From NCBI GenBank assembly GCA_949297805.1, contig CASFTG010000001.1:434001-498000 (forward strand): DNA of 64,000 bases, read 5' to 3'. Positions 23,541 through 32,118 of this stretch are shown here, piece by piece (positions within the stretch are counted from its first letter, which is position 1; each line of letters starts with the position of its first letter). The position numbers were made by a program, and so were the translations under genes. The DNA comes from an uncultured bacterium (lineage in GTDB: Bacteria; Bacillota_I; Bacilli_A; RFN20; CAG-826). Under the pieces are notes generated by a model. It was given only the letters and a program-made list of their open reading frames with translations. It did not search any database and was not told the DNA's origin.

Positions 23541-26498
23541 TTACTTACGATAGGTCAAAGAAGTGATGAATTTCTCCTTCGAGACCGGGCCATTGGAATA
23601 TAGCCGCCCTTTGCCAAGCTTGAACCCGGTTTCGATGGCGTAATACCTCGTCTCTTCCTCGTTTAAGCCGGCCGCCACCGCCATCCCGCCGAGCTTATCG
23701 ATCTTGTCGAGGGTCTGCAATAAGGTGAGGGCGGTCGATTCGCTCACCATCGAGTCGACGACGAAGCCGGAGTCGAAGATGAAAAGGCGGAGGGAAGAGA
23801 AGGGGAAGTCGCTAGAGGCGGCGTTGCTATCGAGGTCATAGACCCCGATGCTGGCCCCGAGGTCATTGGCTTTCTCGATCGCTTGGCGCGCCGCCGTTCC
23901 GTGGGCGAAGAGGTCTTTGGCTTCGAATAGGAGCCCTAAGCTCCGCCGGGGGAAATGATAGGTTTCCATTAAGTTCGACAATAAAGGCAAGAAGGCGCCA
24001 TCAAGCAAGGAGGTGGCCTTCATCCGGAGGTAGCAGCCTTTGACCCCGGCGCTTTTCATTAGGTTCTTCCCATAGTCGCGGTAGAGGAGGCCTAAACTCC
24101 TTAAGGCCGAGTAATCAAGGTCGCGCCGCTTTTTCTCATCATCAAGCAAAGAACGGAGTTCAGCCTCGGCGATCATCTGGTTCTCATCGTTTAAGGTAAG
24201 ATATGCCTCGTAATAGACCGGCTTATTGGTCGAAAGCTCGACGATCGGGGCTAAGCCGACTTCGGCCGCGTCTTTTTCCAAGGCTTGGTTAAGCAAGGAC
24301 TTAAGGTAAGCCCTGCGTCCGGCTTTTCTTACATTGCGCCGCCCAACCTCGGCTAAATACCCATCCCCGATCTCCTCGCTTCGGTCGAGCTCGCTTTTGA
24401 TAAGCGAGACCATATCGGAGAGGGCCGCCGCCTCGGTCGGATAGGCGATGGTCGAGTAGGCGAAGGTGGGGGAATAGGTTGAAGAACCGAGCATCACCGG
24501 TTCGCTGATCGCCTCATCGATCGTCTCGACCGCAGCAAAGAGGTCGCGCTTGGAATGGTATCCGCTTAACTTGATGACGATGCTGGTGTCATCGTAACGA
24601 TAGGCGTCGGCGTAATAAGGGGTGCTTTGGAGGTTGGTGAGGATATGCAATAAGATGGTCGAGGGGGATTCGAGGGGGTTATGCTCTAAGAAGGATTCGA
24701 GATGGAGGAGGCGGAAAGCCACCATATAGCCGTTTTTCTCGATCAGTTCGCGGGATAGCATGGCCTTGAACCCTTTAAAGGAGGGGATATGGAGGGCTTT
24801 ATCGACCAAGGTCCCGGCGGGCTCGTTCTTATTGACGATTGGCTCGATGATCAAGGTGGCGAGCCCATCTTTGCTCCGCCCGACCGAGGAGATGGTCGAT
24901 TCCTTCTTCCCGATGGCCTCGATCACCCGGTTGAGCGAGCCGACCCGTAAAGGGCATTGCTCGCAGGGGGCATCCAAACCGAATAAGGTCTTATAGCAAG
25001 GCAAAGTCTTGCAATTGGGGAACTTGGCGATGAAGTTATCGGTCGCCTCTTTGATTTCGTAAGTTCTTTCGTCGATGGTATAGACGTATTTATTGGCCCG
25101 TTTGGCTAAGGCGTTGATCAAGGCTTGCCGTTCCCCGCTTTCTTCATTTCGCCGATTGACTATTAAAGCCGTTCCCAATATCGAGAATAAGTCATGAGAC
25201 TTATCGAACCCTTCTAAGCTTAAGTCTTTGGCGGTGGCCGATAATAAATACAATAAGCCGAACTTCTCATCGTCCCAGGATATTGGGAAGAAGAGGGCCG
25301 ATTCGGCCAATAAAGACTGCATGAACCCCATGACCGGCTTGGGGGCATCTTTTAAGTGACGGATAAAAAGAGGGAAGTCGACTTTGGCCGCTTCATAGAC
25401 TGGATCCAAATACGACGGGGGGATGTTCTCCCCTAAAGAGGATAAGGAGGCGGTTAAAGGATTGTCGGAAGTTTCCTCGTAAACCATCTTATAGCAGCCG
25501 TCCCGGAGGCTATATTCAGCGACCCCGCCCCGATCGAACCCTTCGGTTTTGATAAAGTAGGATAAAGCTTCCCGCAATGATTTCTCCCGTTCGCCCTTTT
25601 TGGCGGCGAAGCTGGCCCGGAAGAGCTTCTCGAAGTTGGCGATGGCAATGACGCGCCTTGAGTTAGGATTGGACCGGGCCGAAGGGAGATAGATGGACTT
25701 ATCCCCTTCCTCGATATAGACGTCCTCGCCTTTGGCTAAGGCTTTTTCGGCGGTTCTGATTAGCGATACCGCCGGGATAAGGGGGAAGATGGCCGCCCCG
25801 ACCCGGAGGGAATAGACCTTCGATTCGGAAGTGGGCAAGGCAAAGCCCCCGACTAAGGTCCGTAACCGGGATAAGAACTCGGAGTAGGAGCCGGCATCGT
25901 AAATATAGGCGTAATATCCATTGGGTGAGCGGCGGCTTAGCAAAGCATAGGGGAAAGTCCCATAGACCGCCTCCTTAGCTTGATTGGATACCGCTTCGTT
26001 TGCTTCGCTCGGTCCCGATATCTCAATGGAAAGGACCGCTTGGCGGTAAGCCGAGTTGGCCTTTATCTCCTCAAGCATCGTCTCTTCAAACGATTCAGCG
26101 GGGCAAAGATATCGTTTCCCTTTGTATTTGGGCCCCTCTTCGCTAGGGCGGGTATTGGCGTAGGCCGCTAAAAAGGCGTTGATCTCATCCTGAAAGGAGT
26201 CAAGGTCGGCGAAGCCATATTTATTGGGGCTGAGCTTTGGGGTTCCCTTTCTAACTTCCTCTAATTGGGATAAGACGGCTTTATTGAAGGCCTGTTCGGC
26301 GTATTTCCGTTTCCGGTTATACACCACGAACAAAGCGAATAAGGCCAAGAAGACCGAAAAGCAGCCGGCGGAGACGATAGCGAGGGCTAAATAAAGCCGA
26401 AGGATCAATAAAACGATCAGGGAGGACAAATAGGCGACCCCGATTAAGGTGAAGCCGAGGATGATGAGGTTCAGCCGCTTGTCATTGGGTTTGTTCAT
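23541..26498 (-). CDS. Membrane-anchored degenerate GGDEF/EAL protein with Cys-rich PAS region
   Basis: The 985-residue protein has two N-terminal helices (~9-31, ~37-60), then weakly GGDEF-like and GAF-like regions. A PAS-like segment carries C-K-T-L-P-C-Y-K...C-E-Q-C-P-L. A second GGDEF-like region and an EAL-fold C-terminus (~745-985) follow. The EAL catalytic residues are lost: E-A-L is Y-E-A-Y, the D-D-F-G loop is Y-D-L-D, and the E-G-V-E-T loop is A-A-G-L-N. It therefore probably senses or scaffolds rather than hydrolyses cyclic di-GMP. It is the last gene of the riboswitch-led operon and is preceded by AAGGAG. Domain calls other than EAL are tentative. Confidence 0.7.
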   Translation of the reverse strand: MNKPNDKRLNLIILGFTLIGVAYLSSLIVLLILRLYLALAIVSAGCFSVFLALFALFVVYNRKRKYAEQAFNKAVLSQLEEVRKGTPKLSPNKYGFADLDSFQDEINAFLAAYANTRPSEEGPKYKGKRYLCPAESFEETMLEEIKANSAYRQAVLSIEISGPSEANEAVSNQAKEAVYGTFPYALLSRRSPNGYYAYIYDAGSYSEFLSRLRTLVGGFALPTSESKVYSLRVGAAIFPLIPAVSLIRTAEKALAKGEDVYIEEGDKSIYLPSARSNPNSRRVIAIANFEKLFRASFAAKKGEREKSLREALSYFIKTEGFDRGGVAEYSLRDGCYKMVYEETSDNPLTASLSSLGENIPPSYLDPVYEAAKVDFPLFIRHLKDAPKPVMGFMQSLLAESALFFPISWDDEKFGLLYLLSATAKDLSLEGFDKSHDLFSILGTALIVNRRNEESGERQALINALAKRANKYVYTIDERTYEIKEATDNFIAKFPNCKTLPCYKTLFGLDAPCEQCPLRVGSLNRVIEAIGKKESTISSVGRSKDGLATLIIEPIVNKNEPAGTLVDKALHIPSFKGFKAMLSRELIEKNGYMVAFRLLHLESFLEHNPLESPSTILLHILTNLQSTPYYADAYRYDDTSIVIKLSGYHSKRDLFAAVETIDEAISEPVMLGSSTYSPTFAYSTIAYPTEAAALSDMVSLIKSELDRSEEIGDGYLAEVGRRNVRKAGRRAYLKSLLNQALEKDAAEVGLAPIVELSTNKPVYYEAYLTLNDENQMIAEAELRSLLDDEKKRRDLDYSALRSLGLLYRDYGKNLMKSAGVKGCYLRMKATSLLDGAFLPLLSNLMETYHFPRRSLGLLFEAKDLFAHGTAARQAIEKANDLGASIGVYDLDSNAASSDFPFSSLRLFIFDSGFVVDSMVSESTALTLLQTLDKIDKLGGMAVAAGLNEEETRYYAIETGFKLGKGRLYSNGPVSKEKFITSLTYRK

Positions 26499-26509
26499 GT
26501 TGCTTCTCC

Positions 26510-27445
26510 TTAACGATTGCCATTGGCCTCGATGCTCTTTATCTTGAATTGTAACCCTTGATAAGGGGTCGATAAACGGGAGGTGTCATCAAACTCCCAA
26601 TAGGTCTGTCCCCCTTCGCTTGAGACCACGCTTAGATGGGTATCCTTGAAATCGGTGAACTCGATGGTGAAGACCACGAGGGCCGCCCCTTTAAACTCGG
26701 TTCTTTCGACCAATCCCCTGGATATCGAGCTGACGTCATCGTCATCTAAATCCTGCCGATACTCGAAACGGTCATCCCGACCGAAATCCTCGGCCGTATG
26801 GTCGATCGGATCTCCATTCCCCATGTCGGTGGTTAAGAAGGCATTGAGTTCGGATTTCTGCGTTTCACTCAAGTTGAGGCTGAGCTGGCCATTGGTTTCG
26901 GTAGCTTGCTCATCTAAGGTGAATACCTTGGCATAGATGTCGATGGCGGACGCCAAAACAATCGGTTCATCCTTTCCCGTTAAGTAATTGGTCTGGGTCG
27001 CTTCGACTGAGGAATCGGCGGTCAAGCCAACCGAGAAATCAGAAAAATCGCTCGATTCCAGATAAAAGGCGAAGGTGAAGCAGGTTGAGGGGAAGACATC
27101 TTGAAGTTCGATGCCATTGATGGGCTGGAAATAATCGTCGAAGTTCCCCTGCATCGAAGGATTAAGGTTTTCCGGTATCCCATCGGGATAACGGGTCTGC
27201 AGCAAAGCGTAATCGGAATAGGAACGGGTTGGCTCGGAACCATCAACTGGATTGCCCCCGACCGAGTAGGCGAAAAGCTGATATTTATCGAATCCCGGGG
27301 CCTCGACTTGGATGTTATTCCCTTGGAAGCTGACCCGGTGCCGGGCCATGAACCAAGCATAGGTCGAGACGCCAAGCGCCCCGAGGCAAGATAAAGGCGC
27401 GATGCTGAGGGCGGCTAGTTTCCAAAGGAAGCGATGCTTCTTCAT
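26510..27445 (-). CDS. Exported protein with S-T-Y-A-W-F motif (SipW-type substrate)
   Basis: The 311-residue protein has a basic N-terminus, one hydrophobic stretch (~8-26) and S-T-Y-A-W-F at residues 27-32, then a polar, Asp/Ser/Thr-rich extracellular part with no further helix. The motif sits where TasA/camelysin-like proteins are cut by SipW-type peptidases, and it recurs in four proteins of this locus. The start overlaps the preceding stop as ATGA, so the genes are coupled. It is a candidate structural or tip subunit of a surface fibre. Family assignment beyond the motif is inference. Confidence 0.65.
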   Translation of the reverse strand: MKKHRFLWKLAALSIAPLSCLGALGVSTYAWFMARHRVSFQGNNIQVEAPGFDKYQLFAYSVGGNPVDGSEPTRSYSDYALLQTRYPDGIPENLNPSMQGNFDDYFQPINGIELQDVFPSTCFTFAFYLESSDFSDFSVGLTADSSVEATQTNYLTGKDEPIVLASAIDIYAKVFTLDEQATETNGQLSLNLSETQKSELNAFLTTDMGNGDPIDHTAEDFGRDDRFEYRQDLDDDDVSSISRGLVERTEFKGAALVVFTIEFTDFKDTHLSVVSSEGGQTYWEFDDTSRLSTPYQGLQFKIKSIEANGNR

Positions 27446-28365
27446 GCTCGTTCCTCCGGAGTGAATGAGGTCGGGTCGATTTTCGGCAATTCAACTTCTC
27501 CCTCAACGAAGGCGGTGCTGGAGTATTCGATCGAGAGGGTGAAGTTGAAACTAATCCAACCGGTGCCCGAGGTATTGACCGCCTTGATTAGATAATCCCA
27601 GAAGGCTAAGGGATCAGGGGATATTTCCAATAAGGTTGAGCAGGAATAGTAAAGGGTATCCCCATTGTAATAGGGGTAGGGCTTAACGTAGAGCTGAGCC
27701 GTATTCCCTTCTAAGGAATAGATCGGCATATTGGAGGTCATCCCATCCCATTGAAGGGGCAAGGACAGCTTATCGCCTTCAAGCTTTTGCATTAAGGATT
27801 CCGAAACCGGGTTAGCCGCATCGGCCTGCCCCCGAGTTATGACCCGTGAGTAAGCGGTCGCGGTGGTGTTATCGCCAAAGCTGATCGATCCTTGGGTGCA
27901 GCTGGCCTTGACATAGCCCCCGATGTTGTCCTGGGAGTATTGGAGTTCAAGGTAAACGCGAGGCAAGTAAGAACGGGATAAGGACACCTCGTTTTGGACT
28001 AGGTCCAGGTAATCATAGATATCGATTTGGGGAGCGAAACTGACCGAGAGGGAAGTGCTGTCGGCGGAGCCGGTGGTCGCGGGGGTTCCAGTCGGCGAGT
28101 ATTCGGGATTCCCGTCTTTCCCAATTTCGACATAGACGTCTGAGACGGTGTAATTCGCTTCTCCGGAAGCATTCGAATCCCCATAGGTCACCCCATAGCC
28201 AACGGCCTTGACGTAAACCGAGGAGACCCCGGACTTCAAGGTGATGTTATTGGGATTGACCTTAGCCGAGGTCACGAACCAGGCATAAGTCGCGACCGAA
28301 AGGGAAAAGACCGCCACCAAGGAGGCGATAGCCGATATGAGGATGTTCTTCTTCGCGGTGGTCAT
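27442..28365 (-). CDS. Exported protein with A-T-Y-A-W-F motif (SipW-type substrate)
   Basis: AAGGA precedes the ATG at 28365, preferred over an upstream frame start that would overlap the neighbour. The 307-residue protein has a Lys-rich start, a hydrophobic segment (~8-26) and A-T-Y-A-W-F at 25-30. A strand-rich Ser/Thr/Tyr-rich part follows, with no C-terminal anchor or LPxTG. It lies four bases after the 963-residue protein gene and overlaps the next gene. The N-terminus looks like a minor TasA-type subunit. Function in assembly is inferred from context. Confidence 0.65.
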   Translation of the reverse strand: MTTAKKNILISAIASLVAVFSLSVATYAWFVTSAKVNPNNITLKSGVSSVYVKAVGYGVTYGDSNASGEANYTVSDVYVEIGKDGNPEYSPTGTPATTGSADSTSLSVSFAPQIDIYDYLDLVQNEVSLSRSYLPRVYLELQYSQDNIGGYVKASCTQGSISFGDNTTATAYSRVITRGQADAANPVSESLMQKLEGDKLSLPLQWDGMTSNMPIYSLEGNTAQLYVKPYPYYNGDTLYYSCSTLLEISPDPLAFWDYLIKAVNTSGTGWISFNFTLSIEYSSTAFVEGEVELPKIDPTSFTPEERA

Positions 28366-28369
28366 GGTC

Positions 28370-31261
28370 TTATCCTTGCACCAATGTCGCCTGCCCATAG
28401 CCGACGGTATCGGTGTTGGCTAAGGGGTAATTCCCATTCGAATAATATCCGTAAACGGTATCGTTGTTGCGATAGAACCGGAATGTCAAATCGCCGGCTT
28501 GGTTTAAGTCGTCAAAGTCAAAGTTCACCAAGACGTTGCTGTTATCCGGCCAGGCGTTCCAGGCTTGGGTCTCGTTATCCCATCCATAAGCGGTGTCGGC
28601 GTCGGTTCCGTTGGTTACGTAATCGACGTTGTAAATGATGTCTTCGGTATTGCCAAGCCGGTTGGTGAAGCTGACTTGGAAGTCCTTAATGTATATCTTA
28701 GTGCCGCCAGCGACTTCGAAATAGGAATTGAAATAGCCTCTTTCGTAGTTGTTATGCCCATTCTCCTCGCTTTGATTATTCGGGGCCGCATAGTCTTGGT
28801 ATCCGGTTCCGACAATGCCGAATGTGGCCTCGTCCAAATAAGTACTGTTGTTCAATGCATCATTTTTCCAATCGATAAAATGGTCGTTGTTGTATAGAGT
28901 AACCCTAGAGTTGTTTACGTAGTAGTAATCGGCGTAATAACGCATTGTCGATTGATGGTTGGAGGCGGAATAAACGTTTCCGTTTACGTCTATATTCGAA
29001 CCATAGCCAAAGGCGAACGTCGGATAACGGACTTCGTAATCCGCTCCGAACATATTGGAAATAGTTTGGAACCAGCCGCCGTTTTGTTGATCAATTTCCA
29101 AGGTGATGACGTCGCTATGAAGCTGGCCGTCGTCGATGACCGGGTGGTCGGCCGGGTTATATATTGAGTTCAGTGAGGCGATCTCGCTGTTGTCAGGGGC
29201 ATAGGGGTGGGAAAGATCCTGCCAAAAAAGCATCTTGGTATGGGAGGAATTCCAACCACTGGAAATTTCCCAGTCGCCAAATTTAATTGCTGAGCCTTCG
29301 ACTTCCGGATTATAGGCGTTGAAAAGCAATTGGAATGAGTTTTGGTTGGGGTCGACGCCTTCGTCCCGAGTGGCGACATAGGAGATATGGAAGTTTATGT
29401 AGAAAAGATTTTGCCCGAAAATAGGCGAAAGATCCTTGGTTGACCAAACCCAGAAGCCGTTATTGATGTTAATGGCACGGGTAACGCGGTAATAGGACGT
29501 AATAATGCCAAAAAGGGCTGTTAGGGAAGTTGGTCTATTTACCGTTCCAGCCCCAAGCCCTCCGTCTAACACTTGAGCGTTGAACATTCCGCCATCATTC
29601 GCTTCTTCAGTGTCGGCGTCATCTTCATAGTTGATATTGGACTCCCAATTGCTGGTTACTGGTTTATATCCGTTCGAGTCGGCGGCGGTTGAGGTGTTGC
29701 TGCCAGGGAAGAATTTTGAATACTCTTGCATCGGCGCTGGGATAATCGCGTTGGTCAACTCGGCGGCGTTGTTATTTTGGGCGGCACTGTCTTTTTCGGT
29801 CCCGTAATCGCCGTTTTCGTCGGATCCGTAGAAATCGACGACATCGCCTGAATAGGTCGGGAACCAGCCACCAGTGGACGAATAAGTGTAATTCCCACCA
29901 TAGCCTTGGCCAGGGTTTTCGTAGCCATACTGGTAGTCACGGACTTTTAGATCCGAATAGTCGTGGTCGCCGTTGATAGCGGATCGATAGTTGTAATTGA
30001 TGCTCATGATGTCGCCAGCCGAGGCATCGACGGGGTTGTCTTTACGGGTTTTTCCAATTAGTACCCGAGCGGAATAGGCTGAGGGCCGGGAATTTCCTTG
30101 GATGACGATGGTCCCGTTTTGTCCCGAATTATTGCCGTTCCCTCCATAAAGGCCAAGGTGATTGGCTTTGCCATCGCAATGGCCGATGAAGAAGCCGACG
30201 TTCAGTTTGTGGTCGTCATATTCTGGGTGGATGGTTTTGAAAGCCCCGGAGGAGACGGCGCTATTGGGGTCCCCCTCGGTTAGTTCGACGGTCGAAGTCG
30301 AGACTTTGCCGTTGCCAAGCACATTGAATTGGTAACGCTCCATCACGTAATAGCCGAATTGATCGTCGATGGCGTAGCGGACTTTGGCGGTGATGGTGCA
30401 TGGGAACAAGTCGAAATCCTTGGCTAAACTTTCCTCGTTGACTTTGCAGTGACCGGTTACCGCTCCGCTGGAGTCGATGGTTAACTCAATCGTATTCGGA
30501 TCGCTGGTTTCATATTCGATTTGGTGGGAAGCGCCGTTTACGTCGGTGAAGGAAGTCGAAAAACCTGATATGATGCCGGTATTGCCGCTATCGTTGTCGA
30601 TAAAGATCGACTCGCTCTGCTGGGTGAAGGAAATATCCGGCAGCCCTTCGGCGGCCGACTGGAAATAACGATCTATTGGCCCGCCATAAATCCCGTTTCC
30701 ATCCTCACTGGAGTTAGGACTCACGGTGATGGTGGGGTGATCGAGGATCAGATTCTTCACCTCAGAATTGATGGAGGTATAGCCGAACATCCCGACGTCG
30801 CGCCCGTCGAGCCCGGCGACCAAAAGGTTGGAAATGGTATGGCCCGCCCCGTTGAAGGTTGAATCAAAGGGCATATCATCGCTGCCGATGGGGGATAAAA
30901 TCAGGTTTTGGTCCCAACTGACGTCTTCATTAAGCGTCACGATGTCATTGGTTTTCAATAGACCTAGGGTAACGATCTTTTGAAGGTTGATGAATTGCTC
31001 TGATGCTGAGAGCCCTGATTTGGACTGGATGACGTAGGTATGGCCAGCTTCCGGATTCCCGGCTTCGTTTTCGGCGACCTGATAGAAATACTTACTCAAA
31101 TCATCGAAATTGACCTTGACCTGATTCTCGACCTGCAGGGCATTAAGATAGGCTGCCAAGGTGATGCCAGCGATAGAAAAAACGACCCCGAGCATCGAGC
31201 AGACGGCGAGGATCGATAGGAGCCATTTGTTGGCTTTATGTTCATTCTTCGGGCCAGTCAT
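28370..31261 (-). CDS. Large exported beta-helix-like surface protein
   Basis: The 963-residue protein has a cytoplasmic basic start, a hydrophobic segment (~13-35) and T-L-A-A-Y-L-N at 34-40, close to the T-L-A-Y-F cleavage pattern of SipW substrates. Residues ~125-180 contain F-N-G-A-G-H-T-I-S-N-L and D-V-G-M-F-G-Y...V-K-N-L-I-L, the GLUG-type beta-helix repeat found in adhesins. The rest is very rich in Asn, Asp, Tyr, Ser and Gly, typical of secreted matrix proteins. No C-terminal anchor. The start has no ribosome site and lies ~12 bases past the GEMM-I aptamer, so translation is probably riboswitch controlled. A large adhesin or matrix scaffold is the best guess. Confidence 0.75.
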   Translation of the reverse strand: MTGPKNEHKANKWLLSILAVCSMLGVVFSIAGITLAAYLNALQVENQVKVNFDDLSKYFYQVAENEAGNPEAGHTYVIQSKSGLSASEQFINLQKIVTLGLLKTNDIVTLNEDVSWDQNLILSPIGSDDMPFDSTFNGAGHTISNLLVAGLDGRDVGMFGYTSINSEVKNLILDHPTITVSPNSSEDGNGIYGGPIDRYFQSAAEGLPDISFTQQSESIFIDNDSGNTGIISGFSTSFTDVNGASHQIEYETSDPNTIELTIDSSGAVTGHCKVNEESLAKDFDLFPCTITAKVRYAIDDQFGYYVMERYQFNVLGNGKVSTSTVELTEGDPNSAVSSGAFKTIHPEYDDHKLNVGFFIGHCDGKANHLGLYGGNGNNSGQNGTIVIQGNSRPSAYSARVLIGKTRKDNPVDASAGDIMSINYNYRSAINGDHDYSDLKVRDYQYGYENPGQGYGGNYTYSSTGGWFPTYSGDVVDFYGSDENGDYGTEKDSAAQNNNAAELTNAIIPAPMQEYSKFFPGSNTSTAADSNGYKPVTSNWESNINYEDDADTEEANDGGMFNAQVLDGGLGAGTVNRPTSLTALFGIITSYYRVTRAININNGFWVWSTKDLSPIFGQNLFYINFHISYVATRDEGVDPNQNSFQLLFNAYNPEVEGSAIKFGDWEISSGWNSSHTKMLFWQDLSHPYAPDNSEIASLNSIYNPADHPVIDDGQLHSDVITLEIDQQNGGWFQTISNMFGADYEVRYPTFAFGYGSNIDVNGNVYSASNHQSTMRYYADYYYVNNSRVTLYNNDHFIDWKNDALNNSTYLDEATFGIVGTGYQDYAAPNNQSEENGHNNYERGYFNSYFEVAGGTKIYIKDFQVSFTNRLGNTEDIIYNVDYVTNGTDADTAYGWDNETQAWNAWPDNSNVLVNFDFDDLNQAGDLTFRFYRNNDTVYGYYSNGNYPLANTDTVGYGQATLVQG

Positions 31262-31272
31262 TGATTTCTATT

Positions 31273-31346
31273 CGGCAGCTGGCTACCTGCTTGAGGCCCT
31301 CTAGTTTTGCGCCCTTAGGTCGCCCTAAGTTTGCCTTTGACAAGGC
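31273..31346 (-). promoter_or_regulatory. Cyclic-di-GMP-I (GEMM-I) riboswitch, copy 1
   Basis: On the minus strand the leader reads AAAGGCAAAC, a CTTAGG-GCGA-CCTAAG hairpin, GGGCGCAAAACTAGAGGGCC, a short gap, then GGTAGCCAGCTGCC. This is the GEMM-I order: GGCAAAC, GNRA-capped P2 stem, G-x-CGCAAA core, the GGGCC-type turn and the GGTAGCC...GCC P3 arm with tetraloop receptor. It ends about 12 bases before the start codon of the 963-residue surface protein. Confidence 0.85.
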
Positions 31347-31347
31347 A

Positions 31348-31375
31348 ATTGTACACGATTGGGGGCATCTATCAA
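31348..31375 (-). promoter_or_regulatory. Promoter of the surface-protein operon
   Basis: On the minus strand TTGATA (31370-31375) and TACAAT (31348-31353) are 16 bp apart and place transcription just before the riboswitch. A perfect palindrome, TTTTATAT-GAA-ATATAAAA (31377-31395), abuts the -35 box. Confidence 0.8.
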
Positions 31376-31398
31376 GTTTTATATGAAATATAAAACGC

Positions 31399-32118
31399 TT
31401 AGATCCGGGAATGACGGAGCAATAAGGCGGCGATGATTTTCCCAATCGAGGGCATGACCTCTAATCCCTTCCGGCGGAAGTTGAGCCTTTGCGATGGCGT
31501 ATTGGCCTCGTAATTGACCGCCTTGATGGTCAAGATGGCGATGCTTTTAAGGTAGCACGCCAAGGCAATCCCGTAGGAGCAATTGTCGTAGCAAGTCAAT
31601 CTCGAATAACCGGCAAAGCGACGGTGTAAGTCGCCTTTGACGTCATCGCCATCGAATATCCGAACGTCACCGGAAAGCAGCGACCCCCGTTCGATATAAT
31701 GGCCGCCTAATTCATACCCTTCTTTCTCGGCTTGCTCGCATAAGGACAAGTCCCCGACGAAGAAAGGGGGGAGTCCCGGAATCTGGCCATAGACGTTTTT
31801 CCCATCTCCCGAATAATCGATCCCGTACGAATAGTAACGCTCCGAGATAAAGATATCCCCTTGGTGGAGGGTGTTTTTGATCGCCCCGACCGAGCCGATG
31901 TTATAGACGACGTAGGGATCGTATTTCTCTAATAAAGCGGTCGTCTTTAAAGTAACCAATGGCAAGCCGACCCCGACGGAGGCGACGGCGACCTCCTCCC
32001 CGCCCATCCGGCCGACATAGACTTTTAAAGACGGGAAAAGCTCTTCGACTCTTGGCAAGTCGAGCCTTGAACGGAGATAAAGGATGGCGTCTTCGTCTTC
32101 CCCAACGATGAGGATCAT
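31399..32118 (-). CDS. Nucleoside phosphorylase / MTA-SAH nucleosidase-family protein
   Basis: The 239-residue protein has the PNP_UDP_1 fold signs: V-A-V-A-S-V-G-V-G-L-P-L-V near residue 55, V-V-Y-N-I-G-S-V-G-A-I (~74-84), G-D-I-F-I-S-E-R-Y, and a late A-I-L-T-I-K-A-V-N-Y segment where the catalytic Asp of MTA/SAH nucleosidases (S-D) would be; here it reads K-A-V, so the activity is uncertain. It may act on a nucleoside or methylthioadenosine. Its ATG overlaps the EAL stop (ATGA), making it the last gene of the first riboswitch operon. Why it sits with an export locus is unclear. Confidence 0.7.
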   Translation of the reverse strand: MILIVGEDEDAILYLRSRLDLPRVEELFPSLKVYVGRMGGEEVAVASVGVGLPLVTLKTTALLEKYDPYVVYNIGSVGAIKNTLHQGDIFISERYYSYGIDYSGDGKNVYGQIPGLPPFFVGDLSLCEQAEKEGYELGGHYIERGSLLSGDVRIFDGDDVKGDLHRRFAGYSRLTCYDNCSYGIALACYLKSIAILTIKAVNYEANTPSQRLNFRRKGLEVMPSIGKIIAALLLRHSRI

